Below, piece after piece: positions 1-7,830 of a stretch of 64,000 bases of DNA; position 1 is the stretch's first letter, and each line of letters starts with the position of its first letter. The notes under the pieces were generated by a model. It did not search any database, was not told where the DNA came from, and saw only the letters and a list, made by a program, of their open reading frames with translations. The translations under genes and the position numbers were made by a program. Source of the stretch: Virgisporangium aliadipatigenens (lineage in GTDB: Bacteria; Actinomycetota; Actinomycetes; Mycobacteriales; Micromonosporaceae); the NCBI RefSeq assembly GCF_016863615.1, contig NZ_BOPF01000009.1, positions 248,001-312,000 on the forward strand. Direction: 5' to 3'.

Positions 1-434
1 ACCCAGGCCGGCTGTCGGACGTTCCGCGGCAGGAACTCCGCCATCACCGGCTTGCGGTCGACGACCGGGGTACCCGACACCGCGTCGAGGCCACGCACCG
101 TCAGTTCGCGGCCACGGACGGATTCGATGGCGCAGCAGGTCACCGCGATCCGGTTCGGCCGGCGGGGGCCACGGCCGGCGAAGACGCCGACGGGAGGAAG
201 GTCGGGTCGGCCGCGGGAGGGGCGGGGCACGCGGAAGTCGTCGCCCTCGGCGAACCGGTCGAGCACGAACAGGACCTCCACGTGGGAGAAGTCCGCCAAG
301 CCCTGGAGGCACGCGGCGCCGAAGCGTTCGGCGACGGTGACGGTGCTGCGCACGGATCCCCAGTTGTCCGTGTGCTGCACGTCGGTCCGGTCGTTGTGGA
401 CGGTGCCGATCGGCGTGATCCCGAAGCTGAGCAT
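1..434 (-). CDS. TrmO-like (TsaA/UPF0066) tRNA methyltransferase, 3' end cut by window edge
   Basis: The first 144 residues are visible and the frame is still open at the left edge. Seen: an N-terminal PIGTV segment, then FSHVEVLFVLD (about residues 49-59), the GVFAGRGPRRPNRIAVT block (about 83-99) and a GLDAVSGTPVVDRKP segment. Together these are the signature of the TsaA/TrmO beta-barrel family, which uses S-adenosylmethionine to N6-methylate t6A37 in tRNA in the cytoplasm. The family usually runs about 150-230 residues, so some C-terminal sequence lies outside. The ATG at 434 has a GGGGAAA Shine-Dalgarno-like stretch upstream. Actinobacterial paralogues are not all proven tRNA enzymes, so the exact substrate is inferred. 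Confidence 0.82.
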   Translation of the reverse strand, partial: MLSFGITPIGTVHNDRTDVQHTDNWGSVRSTVTVAERFGAACLQGLADFSHVEVLFVLDRFAEGDDFRVPRPSRGRPDLPPVGVFAGRGPRRPNRIAVTCCAIESVRGRELTVRGLDAVSGTPVVDRKPVMAEFLPRNVRQPAW

Positions 435-464
435 GGTGCGTTTCCCCGTTCGAACGAGTGATGG

Positions 465-842
465 TCAGCCGACGAAAAGCAGGACGGCGACCGCGAGCAT
501 GGCCGCGGCGGTGGCCCCGTGGATGCCGAAGACGGCCCGCTTGGGGCCGTTGCTGCGCCACACGACCAGCGCGTCGCCGACCGGAATGCCGGCAGCCGCC
601 ACGACGAACCAGCCGATCAGGTGCGGTGTCCCGCCGGCGAGCACGACGAACGTGAAGACTCCGGCGGCGATGTCGCGCACGGCCTTGACGCTCAGCCAGG
701 CCCGGAACGTGGGGTCGCCGGTCGGCGTGTCGGGAATGCCGAAGCCGGCGGCGGCGCGGGGGGTCCGGAAGGCGTTGAGGCCGAGGAAGACGCCGAATGC
801 GCCGATGATCCCGGTGAGCACGTAGGCGACGTCGATGAGCAT
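465..842 (-). CDS. DUF4267-like small integral membrane protein
   Basis: A 125-residue protein with four hydrophobic segments (about residues 4-22, 55-70, 73-92 and 107-124) and short loops, matching the size and layout of DUF4267 membrane proteins. The loop after segment 1 carries a NAFRTPRAAAGFGIP stretch typical of that family. The function of the family is unknown. The ATG at 842 has a GGGAGGGA ribosome-binding site. The gene is divergent from the TetR regulator at 943, and the 100-bp spacer contains two copies of a CTAGCA-type palindrome. This is therefore very probably the regulator's target. Ligand and transport role cannot be read from sequence. Confidence 0.8.
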   Translation of the reverse strand: MLIDVAYVLTGIIGAFGVFLGLNAFRTPRAAAGFGIPDTPTGDPTFRAWLSVKAVRDIAAGVFTFVVLAGGTPHLIGWFVVAAAGIPVGDALVVWRSNGPKRAVFGIHGATAAAMLAVAVLLFVG

Positions 843-870
843 GGGGTCCCTCCCCTGGTCCGACAGAAAT

Positions 871-933
871 CTAGCAGCGCTAGAACTTATAGCGACGTTA
901 GAGTAGCGACGAAAGAATGTCTAGCACTGCTAG
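871..933. promoter_or_regulatory. Twin palindromic operators between DUF4267 gene and tetR
   Basis: CTAGCAGCGCTAG (871-883) and CTAGCACTGCTAG (921-933) are two copies of one 13-bp palindrome, differing only in the centre and spaced 50 bp start to start. The second overlaps a TAGGAT -10-like hexamer (931-936) that ends 7 nt before the ATG at 943, so binding there would block transcription of the TetR gene. The first sits in the leader of the divergent membrane-protein gene. The inference is autoregulation plus control of the neighbour by the adjacent TetR protein. Confidence 0.78.
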
Positions 934-942
934 GATCGGCTC

Positions 943-1518
943 ATGTCCGCCACCAGGGAGCGCCGCGAACGCGAACGCGCCCAGCGCCATCAGATGATCA
1001 TCACGGCCGCCCGCGAACTCGCCGAGGCCGAAGGCTGGGAGGCGGTGACGACCCGCCGGCTGGCCGAACGGGTCGAGTACAGCCAGCCCGTGCTGTACAG
1101 CCACTTCAACGGCAAGGACGCCATCGTCGGCGCCGTCGCCCTGGACGGGTTCGTGGAGATGGCCGGCGATCTGGGTCGCGCCCGGCGCTCGGCCCCCGAA
1201 CCGGCCCGGGCCCTGCGCGCTGTCTGCGCCGCCTACCTGCGCTTCGCCACCGAGCGTCCCGCGCTCTACCAGGCCATGTTCATCCTGCCGACCAACCTGA
1301 AGTTCGCGAGCGTCGATACGCCGGCGCCGCTGCGCGCCTGCTTCGACGAGTTCGTCAACTGTCTGCGGCCGGACAACGAACGGCGCGAACTGTTCGCCGA
1401 GGTCATCTGGAGCGCACTGCACGGCATCGCCGTCCTGTCGGAGAGCGGCCGCATCCCGCCGGCCGGGCAGGAGGAGCGGATCGACCTCCTCGTCGCCGGG
1501 GTCGCCGCCGGCGGGTAG
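943..1518 (+). CDS. TetR/AcrR-family transcriptional regulator
   Basis: 191 residues. The N-terminal TetR helix-turn-helix spans about residues 15-60, with RQMIITAARELAEAEGW-like helix 1 and the recognition segment TTRRLAERVEYSQPVLYSHF (about 33-52). The rest is an all-helical ligand-binding and dimerisation domain of the type often called TetR C-terminal WHG. No Shine-Dalgarno is visible and a TAGGAT hexamer ends 7 nt before the ATG, so the transcript may be leaderless. It is divergent from the DUF4267 membrane protein, and twin operators lie between them. It probably represses both genes until it binds an unknown ligand. Confidence 0.88.
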   Translation: MSATRERRERERAQRHQMIITAARELAEAEGWEAVTTRRLAERVEYSQPVLYSHFNGKDAIVGAVALDGFVEMAGDLGRARRSAPEPARALRAVCAAYLRFATERPALYQAMFILPTNLKFASVDTPAPLRACFDEFVNCLRPDNERRELFAEVIWSALHGIAVLSESGRIPPAGQEERIDLLVAGVAAGG

Positions 1519-2379
1519 CTATCGCGAGCCGGCGGCGTCGAGCCGCGCCGCGACGGGTGTGAGGTCGGCGATCAGTCGCGCGCGGTCGTTGGGGCCGAGG
1601 CTCGCGTACGGCGCCGCGGCGAGATCGTCGGTGATCGACTCGATCCGCGCCTTGGTCCGCCGGCCCGCGGCGCTGAGCCCGCCGGAGCCGTCGACGAGCC
1701 CCCGGCCGCGCATCCCGGCCACCACCGCGGCCAGCCGGTCCGCGGGCAGATGGTGGATCCGGCCGAACGTCTCCGGCGGCACACCCTCCCACAATGCGTG
1801 CAGCACGTGCGACTCCGTCCCGCCGATGCCGGCGGCGACCAGTGCGGCGACATGGCCGTCCCCGCGGTGTTCGCGCAGCAGGGTGGCCGCGTGCCAGAGC
1901 CGGGCGACGGGCTCCCGCGGAACGGGCAGCGCGCGCAGCGCGGCGTACAGCGGCCGGCCCCGCGTCGAGGCGCTGGTCGCCGCCTCGGTCGCCAGGTCGG
2001 CGGCACGGGCGAGGGCGGGGGCGTCGACGAGTTCGCCGAGAATACGCCGCAGGGCCGCGACACTGCCCCGCTCGCGGGCGGCGAGCGCCTCCGCCGGGGT
2101 GGTCAGGTCCCAGACGCGGGGGATGTGGCGGGCCACCTCGCCGGCGGCGAAGTTGTAGAAGATCGCGTCGACCGTCCCGGCCGGGACGCGGCCCAGCGGC
2201 GCGGCCCGGCCGGCGAAGTAGGCGTCCCACGTGTTGCGCAGGCCGAGCGCCCGCAGCGCGTCCTCCGGCTCGTCGGCGAAGTAGGTAACCAGGTGGATCG
2301 GCTCCACGAGACGGTGCAGGCGGCGGGCGGTGTCGCCGGTGACGGCGGGGTCGCGGACCAGGGATCGCATCCGAATCAT
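1519..2379 (-). CDS. SCO6745-family protein (winged-helix-like, function unknown)
   Basis: 286 residues, mostly helical. The N-terminal block (about 13-75, VEPIHLVTYFADEP...ALGLRNTWDAYFAGRAAPLG) and the central FYNFAAGEVARHIPRVWD stretch are hallmarks of the actinobacterial SCO6745 family. The C-terminal 70 residues resemble a MarR-like winged helix (LAAVVAGMRGRGLVDG, then LSAAGRRTKARIE). No catalytic residues can be named. The start at 2379 is an ATG; an internal ATG four codons on (MRSLVRD) is an alternative. The stop codon directly follows the 3' end of the convergent tetR, with no spacer. Family assignment is from remembered motifs. Confidence 0.72.
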   Translation of the reverse strand: MIRMRSLVRDPAVTGDTARRLHRLVEPIHLVTYFADEPEDALRALGLRNTWDAYFAGRAAPLGRVPAGTVDAIFYNFAAGEVARHIPRVWDLTTPAEALAARERGSVAALRRILGELVDAPALARAADLATEAATSASTRGRPLYAALRALPVPREPVARLWHAATLLREHRGDGHVAALVAAGIGGTESHVLHALWEGVPPETFGRIHHLPADRLAAVVAGMRGRGLVDGSGGLSAAGRRTKARIESITDDLAAAPYASLGPNDRARLIADLTPVAARLDAAGSR

Positions 2380-2420
2380 CTCCTGTGATCGCGGGACGGC
2401 TCACCCGCTCCACGAACGGC

Positions 2421-3212
2421 TCAGCCGCGATCCGACAACGTCCGCCGAAAATCTTCGCCGATGGAGATCGTGGTGTCGCCGCCGAGGGCCCTGCCCAGCG
2501 CGGTCAGCCGGGGGTCGGCGACGGCCGGGTTGGCCACCAGGCAGCGGGTCACGAGGTCCGTCCAGAGCCGGCGGGTGGACGCCGCGTCCGAGCGGCGGGC
2601 GAACAGCGGCGAGCGGGGGCGCTTGTGCCACGGCAGGTCCGGGTCGGTGAGCACGGCGTTCAGCTCGTCGAGCAGGACGGCGGCCAACGCGGTGGCGGCC
2701 GGGGTCTCCGCCCGCAGCAGCAGGATCGCCAGGGTCAGGAACATCGGCGCGGACGGCTCGTCGCGCCAGTCGCCCGGCAGGTTCAGCCGGCACCAGGCCA
2801 GGAACGGCACGGCGGCGGCGCGGGCCGGCTCCCCCAGTTCCCACGCGGAATCCACCAGCGGCCCGAGGGAGTCGACCGGATCGTCCCCGGCGGTCACCGC
2901 TCTGACCAGGAACACGCAGGCGAACAGCCGGCCCAGGTGGCCGCGCCGATCGGTCGGCCTCCCCCATCGGGTGAGGGCCAGCACCTCGCCGGGGTGCCAC
3001 GCGAGCCGGTCGGGCAGCCAGGGGCTGTGCACCAGATCGTCCAGGGCCCGGCGGTGCTCGGGCACATCGACGCCGTAGTCGGCCGCGGCGATCTCCTCCA
3101 GCGCGGCGGGGTCCAGTCGCGGGGCCACCCAGCGGTGCAGCGCGCGTTCGTCCGGTGCCAGGGATGCGAACAGGTCACGCGCGGAACCGGCCATCGCCCG
3201 ATGATGCGACAT
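2421..3212 (-). CDS. Uncharacterised helical protein
   Basis: 263 residues from the ATG at 3212, or 257 from the ATG at 3194 (MAGSARDLF), which is equally possible. The sequence is rich in leucine, alanine and arginine and predicted all-helical (LHRWVAPRLDPAALEEIAAADYG near the N-terminus, then repeated LLRAET and ALAAVLLDEL helices). There is no signal peptide, membrane segment or motif I recognise. Codon use matches the neighbours. It lies between the SCO6745-family gene (same strand, 41 bp downstream) and the divergent FGGY kinase. A continuous open frame antisense to the kinase extends it upstream but has no family features, so I place the start at 3212. Confidence 0.6.
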   Translation of the reverse strand: MSHHRAMAGSARDLFASLAPDERALHRWVAPRLDPAALEEIAAADYGVDVPEHRRALDDLVHSPWLPDRLAWHPGEVLALTRWGRPTDRRGHLGRLFACVFLVRAVTAGDDPVDSLGPLVDSAWELGEPARAAAVPFLAWCRLNLPGDWRDEPSAPMFLTLAILLLRAETPAATALAAVLLDELNAVLTDPDLPWHKRPRSPLFARRSDAASTRRLWTDLVTRCLVANPAVADPRLTALGRALGGDTTISIGEDFRRTLSDRG

Positions 3213-3356
3213 CGCCGGAGTCCCGGCCCAGCGGATTTGCGCCGGGTCATCGACCCGTTGCATGCGGTGCGATGCGCCCGACGCCGTTGGCGCGCCGCCG
3301 CACGCCTCCCGGGCTAGGGTGACCGCAGACCCCCGCCGCCGACGACGAGGACTGCG

Positions 3357-4838
3357 ATGACCGGCACCGACGACGACGTCACTCTCGACGCGGCGCTGGA
3401 TCCGCTGGTCGTCGCGCTGGACATCGGTTCGACCGCGAGCCGCGGCGGTGTCCACGACGCGTCCGGGCGGCCGGTGCACGGCCTGCACCACAAGGTGCCG
3501 CACGCGTTCACGGTCGCGCCCGACGGCACCTCGACCATCGACCCCGAGCGGGTGACCACGGAGGTTGAGGAGATCCTCGACGCGGTGGCCGGCGACCCGC
3601 GCCTGGGGACCCGGATCGGCGGCGTCGCGATGGACACCTTCGCCGCGTCGCTGATCGCCGTCGACCCGGCCGGGCGCGCGCTCACGCCGTGCCTCACCTA
3701 CGCCGACTCCCGCAGCGCCGCCGCCGTCACCGAGCTGCGGGAGGCGCTCGACGAACGCGCGCTGCAGCAACGCACCGGCACCCGCCTGCACACCAGCTAC
3801 CACGCCCCGCGCCTGCACTGGCTCGCGACCGCGCAGCCGCGCGTCGTCTCCGCGGCCGCGGCCTGGTGGTCCCTGGGCGAGTTCATCCTGGACCGGCTGA
3901 TCGGACAGCCGCTCGCCGGCACCTCCACCGCCGCGTGGACGGGCCTGCTGAACCGGCGCACCGGCGGGTACGACGCCGAGCTGCTCGCCGCCGCCGGCAT
4001 CGCCGCCGAGCAGCTCTCCCCGCCGCGTGACCCGACCGAGCCGGTGCACGCCGCGGCCCCGACACGATGGCCGGCCCTGGCGCGCGCCGCGTGGTTCCCG
4101 GTCATCACCGACGGCTTCGCCAGCAACCTCGGTTCCGGGGCGAACGACGCCACCGTCCTCACCGCGGCCACCGCCACCAGCGGCGCGCTGCGGGTGTTGC
4201 TCGACGGCCCGGCCGATCCGTTGCCGTTCGGCCTGTGGAACTACCGCGTCGACGCGCGCCGCACCCTGCTCGGCGGGGCGATCAACGATGTCGGCCGCGC
4301 CGTCAGCTGGGCGGAGAACACGCTGCGCCTGAGCCCGACGCTCGCGGAGGTCCTCGCCGCGCCGCCGAGCGACGCCGCCCCGCTCGTCCTTCCTTACTTC
4401 ACCGGGGAACGCGCACCGGGCTGGGTCGGCGGCGCACGCGCCACGCTCGGCGGCGTGTCGGCCGCCACCGATGCCGACACGATGTTCCGCGGGATCGTCG
4501 AGGGCGTCGCCATGACCTACGCCCGCGTCGCCGACGAACTGCACCCCGCCGCCCCGCAGGTCGTCGAGGTCGCGGCGGCCGGCCGGGTCAGCAACGACCA
4601 CCCGGAGTGGCTGGGCGTCCTCGCCGACGTGCTCGGCCGGCCCGTCACGCACGTGACCCGACGGCGCGCGACCCAACGCGGCACGGCCCTGCTCGCGCTG
4701 GACGTGCTGGCCCCGGACGTCCCGCGCGCGGCCCGTTCCACCGGGCGGACGTACGAGCCCCGCGACGCGCACGTCGCGCACTACGCGGGGCGGCGCGCCC
4801 GGTTCGCCGAGGTGTACGACGCGCTCGTGCGCCGCTGA
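3357..4838 (+). CDS. FGGY-family carbohydrate kinase (gluconokinase/xylulokinase-like)
   Basis: 493 residues, the usual FGGY length. The N-terminal ribonuclease-H-like lobe starts with VALDIGSTASRGGVHD (about 20-35), the phosphate-1 motif. GVAMDTFAAS and LTYADSRSA follow near residues 90-120. The C-terminal lobe shows GGAINDVGRAVSWA (about 305-318), LPYFTGERAPGW and VVEVAAAGRVSNDHPEWLGVLADVL (adenosine and phosphate-2 region). It should phosphorylate a sugar or polyol with ATP in the cytoplasm. The short GERAPGW loop resembles gluconate kinases of this family, but the substrate is not certain. No transporter or sugar dehydrogenase sits next to it. Confidence 0.85.
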   Translation: MTGTDDDVTLDAALDPLVVALDIGSTASRGGVHDASGRPVHGLHHKVPHAFTVAPDGTSTIDPERVTTEVEEILDAVAGDPRLGTRIGGVAMDTFAASLIAVDPAGRALTPCLTYADSRSAAAVTELREALDERALQQRTGTRLHTSYHAPRLHWLATAQPRVVSAAAAWWSLGEFILDRLIGQPLAGTSTAAWTGLLNRRTGGYDAELLAAAGIAAEQLSPPRDPTEPVHAAAPTRWPALARAAWFPVITDGFASNLGSGANDATVLTAATATSGALRVLLDGPADPLPFGLWNYRVDARRTLLGGAINDVGRAVSWAENTLRLSPTLAEVLAAPPSDAAPLVLPYFTGERAPGWVGGARATLGGVSAATDADTMFRGIVEGVAMTYARVADELHPAAPQVVEVAAAGRVSNDHPEWLGVLADVLGRPVTHVTRRRATQRGTALLALDVLAPDVPRAARSTGRTYEPRDAHVAHYAGRRARFAEVYDALVRR

Positions 4839-4928
4839 GGCGGAAGGCTGAGACACGGATCCGACGGGCGTCGGAGGACCCGCTCGTGGGCCGGGCCGCG
4901 TAGCGGGACGACGAGCCGGCCCCACCTC

Positions 4929-4985
4929 GGCTTCCGGCGGCGGCCTCGGCTCTTGGCGGCGGCCCCGGCTTTGGCGGCGGCCTCA
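4929..4985. repeat. Imperfect tandem repeat, about 19-bp unit
   Basis: Three imperfect head-to-tail copies of a GC-rich unit (core GGCGGCGGCC followed by CGGCT) fill the end of the 144-bp spacer between the FGGY kinase and the convergent NmrA gene. No open frame or hairpin with a T-tract is obvious. Probably slippage-derived low-complexity DNA. Confidence 0.5.
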
Positions 4986-5822
4986 GCGGAAGGCGGCGAT
5001 GTGGCGGGCGACCCAGTCGGCGAACGGGCGCGCGTCGCGGCCGAGGACCCGGCGGACGTCCGGCCTGACCCGCACCTCCTCCGGGGTCGGCGAGCCGAGG
5101 ATGTCCAGGGTGTCGTCGGCGAGTTCCGCCGGCATGGCCCGGGTCATACCGGCCCTCGCCTCCTCCCGTGTGAGTTCCTGGAACCGGACGGGCTCGCCCA
5201 GCGCGTCGGCGATCGCCCGGGTCTGCCCGCGGGGCGTGATCACCTCCGGGCCGGTCAGTTCGTACACGCCGGCGGTGTGCCGGTCCTCCAGCAGGCAGGC
5301 CGCCGCGACGTCGGCGATGTCGGCCGGATCCACGATCGGCACCCCCACGTCGCCGAACGGCGCGGCCACGACCCGTTGCGCGCGAACGGATCCGGCCCAC
5401 CAGAGGGCGTTGGAGGCGAAGCCACCCGGCCGCAGGATCGCCCACTCCAGACCTGATTCGCGCAACGCGTCCTCGACCGCGCGTACCACCACGCGAGTCG
5501 TGCCGTGCGGCCTGGTCACCACGCCCAGCGTCGACAGCAGGACGACGCGCCGGACCCCGCTGGACGCGGCCTGCGCGATGAGGTCGCCCGGGCGCGCTCC
5601 GGCGGCGTGCAGGTCCCCGGAGAGCAGCAGGAACAACGCCTTCGCTCCGGTCAGCACGGGTGCGAGTCCGGCCGGTTCGGTCAGGTCGGCCGCCACGTGC
5701 CGAACGCCGTCCGGCACCGCCGCGGCGTGCCGCGACACCGCCGTCACCCGTTCGCCGGCACCGGCCAGTGCCCGCGTCAGCGGCCGGCCCACGTTGCCGG
5801 TCGCCCCGGTTACCACGATCAT
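4983..5822 (-). CDS. NmrA-like NAD(P)-binding oxidoreductase (atypical SDR)
   Basis: 279 residues. The N-terminal Rossmann motif is VTGATGNVGRPL (residues 4-15, GxxGxxG). It is followed by VRHVAADLTEPAGLAPVLTGAKALFLL and VVLLSTLGV, a pattern typical of NmrA and quinone-oxidoreductase-2-type atypical SDRs, and by a substrate segment beginning EWAILRPGGFASNALWW (about 132-148). These proteins bind NAD(P) and either reduce quinones or act as redox sensors. The gene is divergent from the HxlR regulator at 5914 across a perfect inverted repeat, the arrangement usual for redox-responsive HxlR regulators and their target dehydrogenase. Start ATG 5822. Confidence 0.86.
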   Translation of the reverse strand: MIVVTGATGNVGRPLTRALAGAGERVTAVSRHAAAVPDGVRHVAADLTEPAGLAPVLTGAKALFLLLSGDLHAAGARPGDLIAQAASSGVRRVVLLSTLGVVTRPHGTTRVVVRAVEDALRESGLEWAILRPGGFASNALWWAGSVRAQRVVAAPFGDVGVPIVDPADIADVAAACLLEDRHTAGVYELTGPEVITPRGQTRAIADALGEPVRFQELTREEARAGMTRAMPAELADDTLDILGSPTPEEVRVRPDVRRVLGRDARPFADWVARHIAAFR

Positions 5823-5869
5823 GTTCAGCTCCTCGCTCGATGTGCGCTGTGGCCACGACGCTAGGAGCG

Positions 5870-5904
5870 GTACTTACTTTTGGTAAGTACATACCTTTCG
5901 GTAA
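5870..5904. promoter_or_regulatory. HxlR operator: perfect 8-bp inverted repeat plus a second half-site
   Basis: GTACTTAC (5870-5877), spacer TTTTG, GTAAGTAC (5883-5890) is a perfect inverted repeat. A related TACC-N4-GGTA dyad follows at 5892-5903. Both lie in the 91-bp divergent spacer, and TAAGCT (5902-5907) is a plausible -10 of the HxlR gene. GTAC-type dyads are typical of HxlR operators, so autoregulation and control of the NmrA gene are inferred. Confidence 0.78.
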
Positions 5905-5913
5905 GCTCATGAC

Positions 5914-6285
5914 GTGACCGAAGGCGCGCAGTTCACGAACGCTCCGGACAGCCGGCGGCATGAGGTGTTTCACACCGACTGCGTGGCCCGCGACGTGGTC
6001 GACCACGTGACGAGCAAGTGGGGCGTCTGGGTCCTGATCGCCTTGCGCCGCAACGACCTGCGCTTCTACGAACTGCGCGAGAGCATCCAGGGCGTCAGCG
6101 AGAAGATGCTCGCCCAGACCCTGCGCGCACTGGTCGAGGACGGACTGCTCCGGCGCGAGGTCGAGCCGACGACACCGCCGCAGGTGACGTATTCGCTGAC
6201 CGAGTTCGGTCAGGACGTCGCGGAGCCGCTGACCGACCTGTTCGACCGGATAACCCGGCGGCTGTCGACGGCCGGGACGCGATAG
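5914..6285 (+). CDS. HxlR-family winged-helix regulator
   Basis: 123 residues, the normal HxlR size. Cys at about residue 24 (HTDCVARDVVDHVTSKWGVW) is the conserved N-terminal cysteine that acts as a redox or electrophile sensor in characterised members. The winged helix follows (RFYELRESIQGVSEKMLAQTLRALVEDGLL, then the wing EPTTPPQVTYSLTEFG). The GTG start at 5914 lies 7 nt after a TAAGCT hexamer and has no Shine-Dalgarno, so a leaderless mRNA is likely. It is divergent from the NmrA-like oxidoreductase and probably regulates it and itself through the inverted repeat between them. Confidence 0.88.
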   Translation: MTEGAQFTNAPDSRRHEVFHTDCVARDVVDHVTSKWGVWVLIALRRNDLRFYELRESIQGVSEKMLAQTLRALVEDGLLRREVEPTTPPQVTYSLTEFGQDVAEPLTDLFDRITRRLSTAGTR

Positions 6286-6318
6286 CGGGCCGTTGTCGCC
6301 TCCGCCTACGATCTACGG

Positions 6319-6804
6319 ATGTCGACGTCCGAGCCGGTGACCCGGTCCTCGCTGCGCAACGTCAAGCCGATCGTGGCGCCGATCCCGATGCTCGCGTTGC
6401 CGGAACGGGTGTTCTCCGACGACGAGTGGCGGCGGATCCGGCGCGGCTACGCGTCCCGGGACATGGACGAGCGGTGGGACGTCTTCGTCGAGGAACAGAC
6501 GGTCTTCGTGCACCGCAGCTGGACCGGCTTCGAGATATTCGCCGCCACGATGGTGCCCGCGCAACCGCACGGTTGGCGGATCGGCACCGCGGTCGTCGAG
6601 TCCGAACTGGAACGCCACCGGCGCACCTCGCACGAATACGACCGGGTCGTGCTCGAACTCGTCCTCGTCATGATCGTGCTCGGACAGCCCGCGCCCGCAC
6701 TGCTGAACGAACTCGACGAACTGTCCAGGAGGGCCTCGGGACGGGACCTTCCGCCCGAGCTCGTCCGGCACAGCGTCGTCGGACTGCGCACCGCGACCGA
6801 CTGA
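6319..6804 (+). CDS. Uncharacterised 161-residue protein
   Basis: A compact soluble protein with no recognised domain. It begins with a basic, proline-containing tail and continues DDEWRRIRRGYASRDMDERWDVFVEEQTVFVHRSWTGFEIF (about 35-75), suggesting a mixed alpha/beta fold with many aromatic residues, and ends in a helical segment. No membrane segment or signal peptide. TACGAT (6307-6312) ends 7 nt before the ATG and no Shine-Dalgarno is visible, so it probably has its own leaderless promoter although it follows the HxlR gene by 33 bp. Coding bias is normal. No function is proposed. Confidence 0.7.
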   Translation: MSTSEPVTRSSLRNVKPIVAPIPMLALPERVFSDDEWRRIRRGYASRDMDERWDVFVEEQTVFVHRSWTGFEIFAATMVPAQPHGWRIGTAVVESELERHRRTSHEYDRVVLELVLVMIVLGQPAPALLNELDELSRRASGRDLPPELVRHSVVGLRTATD

Positions 6805-6807
6805 ACG

Positions 6808-7692
6808 TCAGTGCTCGAGTGCGGTCGAGCCGGTCCAACTGGCGAGCAGGTCGAGTGCCCGGCGTTCGGGTGAGTCGGGCTCGGGCGAGTAGACGCCGAT
6901 CCGGAGCCCGGGGTCAGCGGGCAGATCGAGGGCCTCGAAGGGCAGGGCCAGGTCCCCGACGAGCGGGTGACGGAGTCGCTTCACGTCGGAGCGGTGGAAC
7001 TTCACGTCGTGCCTGGCCCACCGCCGGGCGAACTCGTCGCTCCTCGTGGAGAGCTCGCCGATCAGGTCCGTCAGGCTCTTGTCCTGCGGCGAGCGGCCGG
7101 TCTCGGTGCGGAGAAAGGCGACCGAGTCGTTCGCGGCCTTCTCCCACTCGGGCCAGAAATCGGCGGAACCCGGATCGAGGAACAGGAACCGCGCGGTGTT
7201 GACCGGACTACGCTGCGCGAACAGCGGGGAATCGTAGACCGGGGCGTACAGCGCCCGGCCGAGCGCGTTGGCGGCGAGGATGTCGAACCGCCCGTTGCGG
7301 ATGTAGGCCGGCAGGCCGGTCATCGCGTCGAGCATCCGCCGAACCACCGGTCGGATCCGCCCGGTCGCGGCGGATGGCCGACGCTCGGACGCGGTGGCCG
7401 CGCGGGCCAGGTCGTAGAGGTAGGCCCGCTCGGCGTCGTCGAGCCGAAGCGCGTGGGACAGGGAGTCCAGCACCGAATCCGAGGCGCCACGCAGGTTTCC
7501 GCGCTCGAGGCGGATGTAGTAGTCGACGCTCATCCCGGCCAGCAGCGCCACCTCCTCCCGGCGCAACCCGGCCACCCGCCGATTGACCCCGAAGACCGGC
7601 AGCCCCGCCTGCTGGGGCGTCATACGGGCGCGACGGGTACTGAGGAACTCCCGCACCTCGTTCGCCCGCTCATGCCTCCGGCTGCCGGTCAC
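6808..7692 (-). CDS. XRE-family helix-turn-helix regulator with MmyB-like ligand domain
   Basis: 294 residues. An N-terminal XRE helix-turn-helix (about 10-85, with VAGLRREEVALLAGMSVDYY and the LERGNLRGAS recognition region) is followed by the MmyB-like C-terminal domain. Landmarks of that domain are AYIRNGRFDILAANALGRALY (about 126-146) and NTARFLFLDPGSADFWPEW (about 163-181). Such proteins are common in actinomycetes; MmyB domains bind hydrophobic ligands. It is divergent from the SDR gene at 7831, the most common arrangement for the family, and probably controls that SDR. A second XRE-SDR pair of the same design is at 33361-35056. Confidence 0.88.
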   Translation of the reverse strand: MTGSRRHERANEVREFLSTRRARMTPQQAGLPVFGVNRRVAGLRREEVALLAGMSVDYYIRLERGNLRGASDSVLDSLSHALRLDDAERAYLYDLARAATASERRPSAATGRIRPVVRRMLDAMTGLPAYIRNGRFDILAANALGRALYAPVYDSPLFAQRSPVNTARFLFLDPGSADFWPEWEKAANDSVAFLRTETGRSPQDKSLTDLIGELSTRSDEFARRWARHDVKFHRSDVKRLRHPLVGDLALPFEALDLPADPGLRIGVYSPEPDSPERRALDLLASWTGSTALEH

Positions 7693-7726
7693 GTCACCAC
7701 CGTAGGTCGCGCGGCGGTGCGCCGGG

Positions 7727-7745
7727 AGGTACTGCCGTTACCCGG
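7727..7745. promoter_or_regulatory. Candidate MmyB-type operator between XRE and SDR genes
   Basis: GGTA (7728-7731) and TACC (7739-7742) form a short dyad inside AGGTACTGCCGTTACCCGG. The AGG-TACTG core recurs in the spacer of the second XRE-SDR pair (34207-34220). A shared site for paralogous regulators is an inference. Confidence 0.45.
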
Positions 7746-7830
7746 AAGAGCGGCAACTCCCAGCCCCGCGCGACGCGGGATTCCATGGCAGGGACACGGC
7801 CCGCACGACCGACGAGAAAGGCGGCAAGTG

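Noticed and set aside
2421-4925. Extension of the uncharacterised minus-strand gene to 834 residues
   Set aside because: The added part is antisense to the FGGY kinase and has no family features.
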